A stretch of 64,000 nt of DNA, from contig NZ_CP061298.1 in NCBI RefSeq assembly GCF_018687595.1, forward strand, positions 434,001-498,000, read 5' to 3'. The notes beneath the pieces are model-generated. The model had not been told where the DNA came from, did no database searches, and saw nothing but the letters and a program-made list of their open reading frames with translations. How positions within the stretch are numbered: the stretch's first letter is position 1; each line of letters starts with the position of its first letter. Origin of the DNA: Polynucleobacter paludilacus. GTDB lineage: Bacteria; Pseudomonadota; Gammaproteobacteria; Burkholderiales; Burkholderiaceae. The translations under genes were made by a program, and so were the position numbers. This document shows, piece by piece, positions 10,913 to 18,915 of the stretch.

Positions 10913-12412
10913 TTAGCTACCGCTAAAATTCTTACGTTGACCGCCAGACTTTGCTTTGGCAAAGCGGGGACCAGCTGGACGTGAATCGCCAGAGCGTGCA
11001 GGACGTGAGTCAGCAAATCGGTTGCCGTTACTTGGACGTGAGTCTGCAGAACGAGAATCCGATTGGCCGCTTGAGCGCGCCTCAGAGCGTGCACCAGAAC
11101 CATAACGGCCACCACCGCCTGAGCGACCACCGCCGCCACCACCAGGGCGTCCGCGGCCACCACCGCCTCCACCAGGTCGACCGCCGCCGCCACCAAAGCT
11201 AGGTTTGGCTTGTGGCTCAAGACCTAAGATGACTGAGGCTGCAATATCTTGCTGTGTAAAACGCTCAATATTACGGATCTTGGCACGATCGCGATGCTCA
11301 ACCAGGGTAATTGCAACACCGCTACGACCAGCGCGACCAGTACGACCGATACGGTGTGTATAGTCTTCTGGTTTCATTGGCAAGCCAAAGTTAATCACAT
11401 GGGTGATACGGGGTACATCAATACCGCGAGCTGCTACATCGGTTGCTACCAAAATCTTGGTATGACCTTTGCGCAAAGACTCTAAGCGACGCATCCGCAC
11501 AGCCTGAGGCATCGCGCCGTGGAGAGCGCTTGCTTCATAGCCATTAGCACGTAAAGTGTCAGCAATTTTTTCACTTTCAATTTGAGTGCTTGCAAACACA
11601 ACTGCTTGATCTAATGTGGCATCAGCCAAAATATGCTCAAGTAATTTATGTTTATGTGACATGCTGTCAGCCCAATGCAACTTCTGTTCGATATTGGCGT
11701 GCTTTTCACCTGCATGAGCAAGTTCAATACGCTGAGCATTTGTGGTCAACTCGTTGGCCAAAGACATAATCTTTGGTGCAAAAGTTGCAGAGAACATCAA
11801 AGTTTGGTTGCGACCGGCACAACGTTTATCAATCGCTTCAAGATCATCGGCAAATCCCATATCAAGCATACGATCTGCTTCATCAATGACGAGTTGTTTT
11901 ACATCATCGAGGCGAATGGCTTTGCTGTCGCACAAGTCGAGCAAACGACCTGGGGTAGCAACAACTAGCAATGCACCTTTTAGGGCCTGAATTTGTTTTC
12001 CATAAGGCATACCACCCATTACGGTGGCAATGCGGATTCCTTTGAAGCCGCGCACGAGGTTTACGGCATCAGCAGTAACCTGTTGCGCTAATTCCCGAGT
12101 AGGGCAGAGCACCAACACTTTAGGTTGTGCGCGACCTGGTACTGGTGAGCTATTCGGATTACTCTCGATGAGTTGGTTAATCAAAGGCAGTAAAAATGCT
12201 GCCGTCTTGCCGCTACCGGTTTGGCTGCTTACTAACAAATCAACGCCGGTCAATGCTGCAGGAATAACCTGAGCTTGAACTGGGGTTGCGTGAGTAAAGC
12301 CTAATTCAGCAACGTTCTTGAGAAGTGGTGCCGCGAGGGCAAAAGACTGAAAAGCACTTTCAGCGTGTTTTGAGTCCGTGGACTCGAGTTTCGTTTCTTT
12401 AGAAAAAGTCAT
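10913..12412 (-). CDS. DEAD-box ATP-dependent RNA helicase (RhlE-like)
   Basis: This superfamily 2 RNA helicase probably unwinds structured RNA during ribosome assembly or mRNA decay. Visible motifs in order are the Q motif region ATPVQAQVIPAAL, Walker A SQTGSGKTAAF, PTRELAQQV, TPGRLLD, DEAD (VIDEADRMLDMG), SATF, and RGIDVPRITHVINF with HRIGRTGRAG. The last 90 residues are a Gly/Arg/Ser-rich disordered tail, common in RhlE-like proteins for RNA binding. I prefer ATG 12412 (MTFSKETKLESTDSK, 499 residues); ATG 12424 is also in frame. Its leader contains three hairpins (see 12421-12498). ubiC follows after 2 bases. Confidence 0.92.
   Translation of the reverse strand: MTFSKETKLESTDSKHAESAFQSFALAAPLLKNVAELGFTHATPVQAQVIPAALTGVDLLVSSQTGSGKTAAFLLPLINQLIESNPNSSPVPGRAQPKVLVLCPTRELAQQVTADAVNLVRGFKGIRIATVMGGMPYGKQIQALKGALLVVATPGRLLDLCDSKAIRLDDVKQLVIDEADRMLDMGFADDLEAIDKRCAGRNQTLMFSATFAPKIMSLANELTTNAQRIELAHAGEKHANIEQKLHWADSMSHKHKLLEHILADATLDQAVVFASTQIESEKIADTLRANGYEASALHGAMPQAVRMRRLESLRKGHTKILVATDVAARGIDVPRITHVINFGLPMKPEDYTHRIGRTGRAGRSGVAITLVEHRDRAKIRNIERFTQQDIAASVILGLEPQAKPSFGGGGGRPGGGGGGRGRPGGGGGGRSGGGGRYGSGARSEARSSGQSDSRSADSRPSNGNRFADSRPARSGDSRPAGPRFAKAKSGGQRKNFSGS
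11104..11196 (-). repeat. Gly/Arg-rich (RGG-like) coding repeat in helicase tail
   Basis: This is a low-complexity run encoding alternating poly-glycine and arginine units (GGGGGRPGGGGGGRGRP and related) in the C-terminal tail of the DEAD-box helicase. On the other strands it creates spurious Ala/Val-rich and His/Arg-rich open frames. Confidence 0.85.
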
Positions 12413-12420
12413 GCTATTAC

Positions 12421-12498
12421 ACATCCCCTTTAAGGGATGTCTCCGTTTGTGCACCCAATGTTTTTTAGGGGGTGCGATGGTCAAGGGCATCGACCATC
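12421..12498 (-). promoter_or_regulatory. Three consecutive hairpins in the 5' leader of the DEAD-box helicase
   Basis: Immediately upstream of the helicase start lie three perfect inverted repeats in 78 bases: ACATCCC/GGGATGT (12421-12427 with 12434-12440), GCACCC/GGGTGC (12451-12456 with 12470-12475) and GATGGTC/GACCATC (12476-12482 with 12492-12498). The first spans the only Shine-Dalgarno-like run, AAGGGG on the minus strand. Cold-shock helicases in other bacteria have structured leaders. A regulatory role here is inference. Confidence 0.5.
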
Positions 12499-12582
12499 AG
12501 ACAAGCGGCAGCGTTGGTATGTTTATGACTTCTAAACGAATCGCTGAAATATAGCTGGGGGGCGATGAATCAAATTGCTTTA

Positions 12583-12612
12583 AAAAGCCTCCCATTATGG
12601 CAGTTTGGGGGC
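12583..12612 (-). terminator. Probable intrinsic terminator of the aldehyde dehydrogenase gene
   Basis: On the minus strand GCCCCC (12612-12607) pairs with GGGAGGC (one bulged A) and is followed by TTTTT. It lies just downstream of the aldehyde dehydrogenase stop and upstream of the helicase leader, so it would separate the two transcripts. Confidence 0.45.
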
Positions 12613-12635
12613 GTTAATACAAGGGTTTCCCCGAC

Positions 12636-14027
12636 TTATTTTATGAAGCGCAGTAAAAGCTCGGTTTTCTTGCCATAGGGAGGGTGCGCCATATTCGTGC
12701 CTTTGAACATCTTGATCCCTAAAACACTGTGAACTTCTAAAACCGATTTTTGATGACTCAATGCATCAAAGCCGGTTTTACCTCGATAGGCACCCATGCC
12801 ACTTGCACCGATACCACCGAAAGGTAGCGTCTCGACTGCAGCGTGTAAGAGTGTGTCGTTGATGGTCACCCCACCAGAGCGCGTTTCATTGATCCAGCGC
12901 GTTTGATTTTGACGATCGCGTCCAAACCAATACAGCGCTAAAGGATTGGGTTTGTGGTTGACATAAGCAATTGCACTATTGATATCGTCAATCACGACGA
13001 GCGGCAGAATAGGCCCAAAGATTTCTTCCTGCATGACTTGCGCATCTTTGCTGACATTCAGTAATGCGACTGGCATGAAGTTTTCATTTACCACCTCTGT
13101 CAATAGTGGGATTGCTTGTGCGCCCCGAGTTACTGCATCCTCTACTAGGAATTTCCAACGTGCTAACTGATTCTCATCGATAGGACCGGTCAGCTGTGTA
13201 TCTGCGGAGTATTGCTTTTGAGCAGCTTGCTTGAGCTCTGCAACAAATGGATCCAATTGATCTTGTTGCAGCAATACGTAGTCAGGGGCAATACAAGTTT
13301 GACCGGCATTCATCAACTTGCCGTAAACAATGCTGGCAGCAGCATCCGCAAGTTTGGCTGATGGATCAATTATTGCTGGGGATTTGCCACCAAGCTCCAG
13401 CGTTACTGGCGTGAGGTTCTCTGAAGCAGCGCGCATGACTTTTTTGGCAACCACTTCAGAGCCAGTAAAGAATAAGTGATCAAAAGGGAGTGAAGCAAAG
13501 ATCTCAGCGACATCGGGGCCGCCGGTGGTGGCACAAAATTCGGTGGGATGAAAATATTCTTGAATGAGCCCTGCCAAGAAGCCCGAAGTGCGTGAGCTGC
13601 GTTCTGAAGTTTTAAGCCAAACCCGATTGCCTGCAGCGATAGCCGCGATGGCAGGCAGGAGGGCTAATTGAATCGGGTAATTCCATGGACTCAGAATGCC
13701 AACCACACCAATAGACTGACTTTCAATCCAGGCTTGTGATGAACCTAAAAATCCCGGTGTTTCAACTTGGCTTGGTTTCATCCACTCTTTGAGATGCTTG
13801 CGGGTATATTTGCAAGCTTGATAGATCATGCCAAATTCAGCTAAACGGGTTTCCATCGGATGCCTGAAGCCAAAGTCCGCTTCAAGGACTTTGCAGATCT
13901 TGTCCTCATTAACCGCAATCATCTCTTCAATTTTGCGAATTCGCTCTAAACGAATCTCCAAAGTGGGATTGGGTTCTGCAGCGTAGGCTGTTTTGATTTC
14001 TTCGAGCTGGAGGGTAAAGCGATTCAT
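12636..14027 (-). CDS. Aldehyde dehydrogenase (coniferyl-aldehyde dehydrogenase-like)
   Basis: This 463-residue NAD(P)-dependent aldehyde dehydrogenase belongs to the short class-3/CalB-like group, which oxidises aromatic or fatty aldehydes. It has the cofactor-site motif GVVGILSPWNYPIQLALLP, HLFFTGSEVV, the general-base glutamate in TLELGGKSP (about residue 211) and the catalytic Cys245 in NAGQTCIAPD. The C-terminal region HPPYGKKTELLLRFIK resembles class-3 enzymes. The exact substrate cannot be read from sequence. It is divergent from msrA and followed by a probable terminator before the helicase gene. Confidence 0.87.
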   Translation of the reverse strand: MNRFTLQLEEIKTAYAAEPNPTLEIRLERIRKIEEMIAVNEDKICKVLEADFGFRHPMETRLAEFGMIYQACKYTRKHLKEWMKPSQVETPGFLGSSQAWIESQSIGVVGILSPWNYPIQLALLPAIAAIAAGNRVWLKTSERSSRTSGFLAGLIQEYFHPTEFCATTGGPDVAEIFASLPFDHLFFTGSEVVAKKVMRAASENLTPVTLELGGKSPAIIDPSAKLADAAASIVYGKLMNAGQTCIAPDYVLLQQDQLDPFVAELKQAAQKQYSADTQLTGPIDENQLARWKFLVEDAVTRGAQAIPLLTEVVNENFMPVALLNVSKDAQVMQEEIFGPILPLVVIDDINSAIAYVNHKPNPLALYWFGRDRQNQTRWINETRSGGVTINDTLLHAAVETLPFGGIGASGMGAYRGKTGFDALSHQKSVLEVHSVLGIKMFKGTNMAHPPYGKKTELLLRFIK

Positions 14028-14075
14028 TGGCTATTGAACTCTGCAAGTAATGGAATAAAGCAGTAGGATAAAGCT

Positions 14076-14648
14076 ATGAACAATATTCTGAATCAAAACA
14101 GGGTAAAACTAGAGCGGGCAACCTTAGGGGGTGGCTGTTTCTGGTGCCTGGAGGCGGTGTATCAGCAAGTACGAGGTGTAGACCATGTCGTTTCGGGTTA
14201 CGCGGGAGGGCCTAATCCTAACCCCACCTATGAGGCAGTTTGTTCAGGCACGACCGGTCATGCTGAAATCGTCGATGTCTACTTCGACCCCCAGCAGGTT
14301 TCTTTTCGAGATCTCCTGGAAGTCTTCTTTGTGATTCATGACCCAACGACGCTGAACTATCAGGGCAATGATCACGGTACCCAATATCGCTCAGTCATCT
14401 TTACCCATGGAGCTGAACAAAATCGTATTGCTGTAGAGATTGTTGCGGAGCTAGAAGAGGCTGCGATCTACTCGGGCCCGGTAGTGACGGAAATCCTTCC
14501 TGCCCCAGTGATTTATCCAGCAGAGGACTACCACCAGGACTATTTCAATCAACATCCAGGCCAAGGCTATTGCATGGCAGTAGTCGCGCCTAAATTGGCT
14601 AAATTCAGGGCAAAGTTCAAAGCGCTCATAGCGCCCCAATTCTCCTAA
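14076..14648 (+). CDS. msrA: Peptide methionine sulfoxide reductase A
   Basis: MsrA reduces methionine-S-sulfoxide in proteins and peptides, using thioredoxin for recycling. The 190-residue protein has the catalytic signature GGGCFWCLEAVYQQVRGV near residues 18-35, GYAGGPNPNPTYEAVCSGTTGHAE, and the FFVIHDPTTLNYQGNDHGTQYRS block. The start ATG 14076 gives a short N-terminal extension of about 10 residues. Its stop overlaps the convergent pdxH by 4 bases. It is divergent from the aldehyde dehydrogenase gene with 48 bases between starts. Confidence 0.95.
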   Translation: MNNILNQNRVKLERATLGGGCFWCLEAVYQQVRGVDHVVSGYAGGPNPNPTYEAVCSGTTGHAEIVDVYFDPQQVSFRDLLEVFFVIHDPTTLNYQGNDHGTQYRSVIFTHGAEQNRIAVEIVAELEEAAIYSGPVVTEILPAPVIYPAEDYHQDYFNQHPGQGYCMAVVAPKLAKFRAKFKALIAPQFS

Positions 14649-15280
14649 GGCGCAAGTCGGCTAATACGCCAAGTCTGCTCTTGTCGTTGATAGCGGATGC
14701 GATCATGCAGACGCGAGGACCGACCTTGCCAAAATTCAATTTCAGTGGGACTCAGACGATATCCACCCCAATGATCAGGGCGCGGTGGATTGTCACCATG
14801 CTCACTCAAGAATTGCTTTTCAGCCTCTTCTAGAAATTCTCGACTAGGGATTTCGGCGCTTTGTGGCGAGGCCCATGCCCCAATCCGAGACGCAGGAGGC
14901 CGAGAGTGAAAGTACTGATCGCTCTCAATAGGAGCGACTTTGCTAACGCTGCCTTTAATTCGAACTTGACGCTCTAATTCATGCCAATGAAACAATAGGG
15001 CAGCTTCAGGGCGTCCAGCCAACTCTTTGCCCTTCTGACTATCGTAGTTAGTAAAGAAGGTAAAGCCATCATCGCTCGCTCCCTTTAATAGGACAATACG
15101 AACTGAAGGATTTCCAAATTGATCTGCGGTTGCTAGTGCCATGGAATTGGGTTCGGGACAATTGGCTTTGACTGCTTGGTCGAACCACAGTTGAAACAGT
15201 TCTAGCGGATTGACGGGAACTTGAGTCTCAGAGAGTTGGCCCAAGGTATGGTTTTTGCGCAGTTCAGCAATGGAGTTCAT
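14645..15280 (-). CDS. pdxH: Pyridoxamine/pyridoxine 5'-phosphate oxidase
   Basis: PdxH oxidises PNP and PMP to pyridoxal 5'-phosphate with FMN, the last step of vitamin B6 synthesis and salvage. The 211-residue protein shows SVRIVLLKGASDDGFTFFTN and YDSQKGKEL (FMN phosphate site), QVRIKG, and the C-terminal signature WQGRSSRLHDRIRYQR with substrate-contacting Arg and His. It is divergent from tcdA with 22 bases between starts and converges with msrA. Confidence 0.96.
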   Translation of the reverse strand: MNSIAELRKNHTLGQLSETQVPVNPLELFQLWFDQAVKANCPEPNSMALATADQFGNPSVRIVLLKGASDDGFTFFTNYDSQKGKELAGRPEAALLFHWHELERQVRIKGSVSKVAPIESDQYFHSRPPASRIGAWASPQSAEIPSREFLEEAEKQFLSEHGDNPPRPDHWGGYRLSPTEIEFWQGRSSRLHDRIRYQRQEQTWRISRLAP

Positions 15281-15302
15281 TTATTCAGTATAAAGAGAAG
15301 CT

Positions 15303-16046
15303 ATGGCAGAAGACAACTTAGATGATCGTCGTTTTGGTGGGGTAGCCCGGCTGTATGGGGAAGAGCTGCGCGAACGCTTTCTGAAGGCAACCGTCGTTGT
15401 CGCTGGTCTAGGAGGGGTGGGGTCTTGGGCGGCAGAAGCATTAGCTAGAACCGGGATCGGACATTTGGTTCTGGTGGATTTTGATCATATTTCAGAAAGC
15501 AATACCAATCGCCAAATTCATGCTTTAGAAGCGAACTATGGCAAGTCCAAAGCGCTCGCGATGTCAGAGCGTATTCTACAAATCAATCCTGAGATTCGGT
15601 TAACAATATGCGATGAATTCTTAGAGTCGGATAACTTAGAGCGCTTGATTCCTGCTGATGCTTTTATATTGGATGCAACAGATTCAGTTCCAACCAAAAT
15701 TGCGTTAGCAGTATGGTCAGTAAAAAATACGCGTGACTTGGTCATGTGTGGTGCTGCTGGTGGCAAGGTAGACCCCACATCAGTACGTTGCAGCGATCTT
15801 TCTAAAACCGAGCAAGATGCTTTGTTGGCAAAAGTCAGATTTGGACTCAGAACAGATCACGGATTCTCAAGAGATCTTAAGAAGAAGATGCATATCCGTG
15901 CGGTGTATTCTCACGAACCTCGTACCGGTAGTGCCTCGGGAGGTCTAGCATGCTCAGGCTATGGCTCTACTGTAATGGTTACTGCCGCTGTAGGTCTAAC
16001 GGCAGCTGCAGAAATTCTGAACCTGATTGCTGCTAAAAAAACTTAA
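15303..16046 (+). CDS. tcdA: tRNA threonylcarbamoyladenosine dehydratase
   Basis: TcdA (CsdL) is an E1-like enzyme that cyclises t6A37 of tRNAs reading ANN codons to ct6A, using ATP. The 247-residue protein has the ThiF/MoeB-like nucleotide motif VVVAGLGGVGSWAAEALARTGIG, the DFDHISESNTNRQ substrate arginine segment, and the ending ASGGLACSGYGSTVMVTAAVG. It lacks the C-terminal rhodanese or ubiquitin-like elements that would suggest MoeB or ThiF. ATG 15303 lies 22 bases from the divergent pdxH start. The 243-base gap that follows holds a leader region for the permease gene. Confidence 0.88.
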   Translation: MAEDNLDDRRFGGVARLYGEELRERFLKATVVVAGLGGVGSWAAEALARTGIGHLVLVDFDHISESNTNRQIHALEANYGKSKALAMSERILQINPEIRLTICDEFLESDNLERLIPADAFILDATDSVPTKIALAVWSVKNTRDLVMCGAAGGKVDPTSVRCSDLSKTEQDALLAKVRFGLRTDHGFSRDLKKKMHIRAVYSHEPRTGSASGGLACSGYGSTVMVTAAVGLTAAAEILNLIAAKKT

Positions 16047-16250
16047 AGAGACCGTTTTATCTCAGAAAGCACTAGGGCTTTCCCTGTCAGAAATTACGGA
16101 TTCTGTTGTCATCCCTAATTAATTTCATGCAAGTTCAGTTTATCCTGATGGGTAATTCATCAATTAAGTGATTCACTCTTAATACTTCTCGTACTTTAGT
16201 TATTTTTTACCTCTAGTACTTTCGCAGTCTCCTCCCTAGACTTTGCTCCG

Positions 16251-16284
16251 TTGGCAAATCGCCAATGACAAATCGAAAGGAGGT
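16251..16284 (+). promoter_or_regulatory. Hairpin and perfect Shine-Dalgarno site ahead of a TTG start
   Basis: AAAGGAGGT (16276-16284) sits 5 bases before a TTG start codon (16290). It is preceded by the inverted repeat TTGGC-AAATC-GCCAA (16251-16265). Further upstream, CCTCC at 16231-16235 is complementary to the GGAGG core and could enclose the small hairpin in a longer pairing that hides the ribosome site. The surrounding gap 16047-16289 also holds two GTACTTT copies, near 16192 and 16215, of unknown meaning. Confidence 0.45.
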
Positions 16285-16289
16285 CTCTT

Positions 16290-17672
16290 TTGCAGACTGA
16301 ACACACTGGCTTAAAGCGCCATCTCAAAGTTCGACACATTCGCTTGATGGCTTTAGGCTCAACGATTGGTGTAGGTTTATTTCTAGGATCAGCCAGCGCA
16401 ATTCAATTGGCTGGCCCATCTATCCTCTTAGGCTATCTTTTAGCAGGCATTGTTGCGTTTATTGTCCTGCGTACTTTAGGTGAAATGGCGGTTCATCAGC
16501 CTGTCGCTGGCTCCTTTGCTGCATATGCCAATACCTATGTTGGTCCAGTTGCAGGCTACATGGTCGGCTGGGGGTATTGGACCTACTGGATTGTGGTGGG
16601 CATAGCAGAAGTCACTGCAGTCGGTATTTACATGGGTATCTGGTTTCCCGAAACGCCTCAGTGGATTTGGGCTTTATCTGCCATCTTGATGATGGGTTTG
16701 ATCAATTTAATTGCCGTCAAAGTATTCGGGGAATTTGAGTTCTGGTTTGCTTTGATCAAAGTTGTTGCGATTGTTGCCATGATTGGCTTGGGTGGCGCCG
16801 TGATCTTTTTTGGCTTTACAAATGGCTGGCAACCGATTGGTTTAAGTAATTTGTGGAAGCATGGTGGATTTTTCCCCAATGGCATTTCTGGAATGCTCCT
16901 CTCATTACAAATGGTCTTATTTGCCTATGTCGGAATTGAGATGATTGGCCTGTCTGCAGGTGAGGCTGAGAATCCTCAGAAGACTATACCAATGGCAATT
17001 GATTCTCTAGCCTGGCGTATCTTGATTTTTTACATGGGTGCGATTCTGGTCATCCTCGCCATCTTTCCCTGGAATCAGATTGGACAGCAAGGCAGTCCCT
17101 TCGTGGTGATGTTTGAGCGGATTGGTTTACGTGAGGCAGCTGGCTTAATTAATTTTGTCGTCATTACAGCCGCACTCTCATCTTGCAATGCTGGTCTTTT
17201 TAGTGGTGGACGACTTTTATATTCTTTATCGATTAACGGCTATGCCCCCGTATCCTTTTCCCGCTTATCAAAGTATGGGGTTCCTGCAAGAGCCGTTGCT
17301 GCGACAGTAGCAGTGTGTCTAACCGGGGTGGTGCTGAATTATTTTGTGCCCGATAAGGCGTTTCACTACATCATGGCTGCGGTGACTTTTGTGGGGCTGA
17401 TGGTTTGGATTGCGATTTTACTGACGCAAATTCAATTCCGCCGCTCGTTGACTAAAGCTCAGGTTGCCGAACTGTCATATCGCGCTCCGTGGTGGCCGTA
17501 TTCCTCGTGGTTTGCCTTGGCATTCATTGTCTTGGTTGTGGTGCTCATGGGCTTTCATGAGGATGCCAGGGTTGCTTTAATTTTAGGACCCTGTCTATTA
17601 GCGGTCTATCTGGCGATGTTTTATGTCGCTGGCTTACATCGTAAAACGAAGTCGAATTCCATATCTAAATAA
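16290..17672 (+). CDS. Amino acid permease, APC superfamily
   Basis: This is a 460-residue inner-membrane transporter with about 12 hydrophobic helices and the APC-family N-terminal signature RHIRLMALGSTIGVGLFLGSA. GEMAVHQPVAGSFAAYA follows, as in GABA, proline and D-alanine/glycine/serine permeases. The start is TTG 16290, supported by a perfect AAAGGAGGT site 5 bases upstream. The gene is followed after 11 bases by alanine dehydrogenase, so alanine or a related small amino acid is the likely substrate. That is inference from context. Transcription probably begins in the 243-base leader. Confidence 0.88.
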   Translation: MQTEHTGLKRHLKVRHIRLMALGSTIGVGLFLGSASAIQLAGPSILLGYLLAGIVAFIVLRTLGEMAVHQPVAGSFAAYANTYVGPVAGYMVGWGYWTYWIVVGIAEVTAVGIYMGIWFPETPQWIWALSAILMMGLINLIAVKVFGEFEFWFALIKVVAIVAMIGLGGAVIFFGFTNGWQPIGLSNLWKHGGFFPNGISGMLLSLQMVLFAYVGIEMIGLSAGEAENPQKTIPMAIDSLAWRILIFYMGAILVILAIFPWNQIGQQGSPFVVMFERIGLREAAGLINFVVITAALSSCNAGLFSGGRLLYSLSINGYAPVSFSRLSKYGVPARAVAATVAVCLTGVVLNYFVPDKAFHYIMAAVTFVGLMVWIAILLTQIQFRRSLTKAQVAELSYRAPWWPYSSWFALAFIVLVVVLMGFHEDARVALILGPCLLAVYLAMFYVAGLHRKTKSNSISK

Positions 17673-17683
17673 AGGAGATTGAT

Positions 17684-18802
17684 GTGATTATTGGCGTACC
17701 TCAGGAAGTAAAAAATAATGAGTTTCGGGTTGGCCTAACCCCGGGTAATGTGAGCGGACTCTGTAAGCAAGGTCATTCGGTTTTATTGCAACGGGGAGCT
17801 GGAGCGCAAATTGGTTTAACCGATGAGTCTTATCGAATCGCGGGTGCCACCCTAGTCAATAGTGCGGCTGAGGTTTATGGAAAATCAGAAATGATTGTCA
17901 AAGTAAAAGAGCCGCAGGCGCAAGAGTGTGCAATGTTGCGAGAAGATCAAATTCTGTTTACGTATTTGCACTTAGCGCCAGATCCCAAGCAAACCCAGGC
18001 CTTAATTGATTCTGGCGCCACTTGCATTGCTTATGAGACGGTGACATCGCGTTGTGGCGCATTGCCACTGCTGGCTCCCATGAGTGAAGTTGCAGGGCGG
18101 ATGTCCATTCAGGCAGCGGCCTCTCATCTCGAGAAAACGAACGGTGGTCTGGGAGTCTTGATGGCAGGTGTTCCGGGCGTATCAGCTGCAAAGGTCGTGA
18201 TCTTGGGTGCTGGCGTTGTCGGCCGCAATGCTTTGCAGATGGCAGTCGGCCTGGGTGCTAATGTGAGTATTTTTGATCGAGATCTTGAGCGCCTAAGGCA
18301 AATCGATGCACTCTTTGGTAACAGAGTCAAAACACTGTACTCAGACTCACTATTGGTAGCTCAAGAAGTGCATGAGGCAGATGCGGTGATTGGCGCAGTC
18401 TTACTTCCGGGCGCTGCCGCTCCTAAACTCGTTAACCGTGACATGATTCGGAAAATGAAGGCAGGTGCAGTTGTAGTCGATGTGGCGATTGATCAGGGAG
18501 GCTGCTTTGAAACTTCCAAACCAACGACGCACGCTGACCCTACTTATGAGATTGATGGCGTTATTCATTACTGTGTGGCCAATATGCCAGGTGCAGTCGC
18601 AAGAACCTCTACCTTTGCACTCACCAACGCCACCTATCCTTTTGTTGAAGCTCTTGCCAAACGGGGAGTGATTGAAGCTCTGAGGAAAGATCAGTATCTA
18701 CGCAATGGTTTAAGTGTGCATCGCGGAGTGCTGACTTCAGAGCCAGTGGCTGCAGCTCAAAAGCTCGACTTTGTGCCAGCTGAGGAGTTAATAGCAGCCT
18801 AA
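17684..18802 (+). CDS. ald: Alanine dehydrogenase
   Basis: Ald catalyses the reversible NAD-dependent deamination of L-alanine to pyruvate and ammonium. The 372-residue protein shows MIIGVPQEVKNNEFRVGLTP at the N terminus, the catalytic region with KVKEPQ and YLHLAPDP, and the Rossmann motif VVILGAGVVGRNALQMA near residue 170. GTG 17684 is the start: an ATG at 17682 runs straight into TGA, and AAAGGAG lies 7 bases upstream of the GTG. It probably forms an operon with the preceding permease for uptake and use of alanine as carbon and nitrogen source. Confidence 0.95.
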   Translation: MIIGVPQEVKNNEFRVGLTPGNVSGLCKQGHSVLLQRGAGAQIGLTDESYRIAGATLVNSAAEVYGKSEMIVKVKEPQAQECAMLREDQILFTYLHLAPDPKQTQALIDSGATCIAYETVTSRCGALPLLAPMSEVAGRMSIQAAASHLEKTNGGLGVLMAGVPGVSAAKVVILGAGVVGRNALQMAVGLGANVSIFDRDLERLRQIDALFGNRVKTLYSDSLLVAQEVHEADAVIGAVLLPGAAAPKLVNRDMIRKMKAGAVVVDVAIDQGGCFETSKPTTHADPTYEIDGVIHYCVANMPGAVARTSTFALTNATYPFVEALAKRGVIEALRKDQYLRNGLSVHRGVLTSEPVAAAQKLDFVPAEELIAA

Positions 18803-18816
18803 GCCTTGCTTTGCAC

Positions 18817-18854
18817 ACAGTGGGTGTGGTGCTGATCAGGTCGCCACCCACTGT
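18817..18854. repeat. Long symmetric inverted repeat between ald and the UPF0016 gene
   Basis: ACAGTGGGTG (18817-18826) is perfectly complementary to CACCCACTGT (18845-18854). Within the loop CTGATCAG (18832-18839) is itself a palindrome, flanked by 5 unpaired bases on each side. No T-run follows, so it is not a classic intrinsic terminator. It could end ald transcription in a factor-assisted way, be an operator, or form a leader structure for the downstream exporter. Confidence 0.6.
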
Positions 18855-18915
18855 CATTAAAGCGTTTGATGACTTCCTATATGATGGGCGCTTATCTCAA
18901 AAGGCGTTCAATCGG

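Noticed and set aside
10882-11220. Ala/Val-rich 112-codon frame on the minus strand
   Set aside because: It is an out-of-frame reading of the Gly/Arg-rich helicase tail; composition reflects the GC-rich repeat and no ribosome site or homology is seen.
16047-16289. Glycine riboswitch before the permease-ald pair
   Set aside because: The leader lacks the conserved glycine aptamer segments; the hairpin and anti-Shine-Dalgarno pairing are reported instead.
18803-18915. Manganese (yybP-ykoY) riboswitch upstream of the UPF0016 gene
   Set aside because: The known GGGGAGUAG-type conserved loops are not present; only a symmetric inverted repeat is seen.
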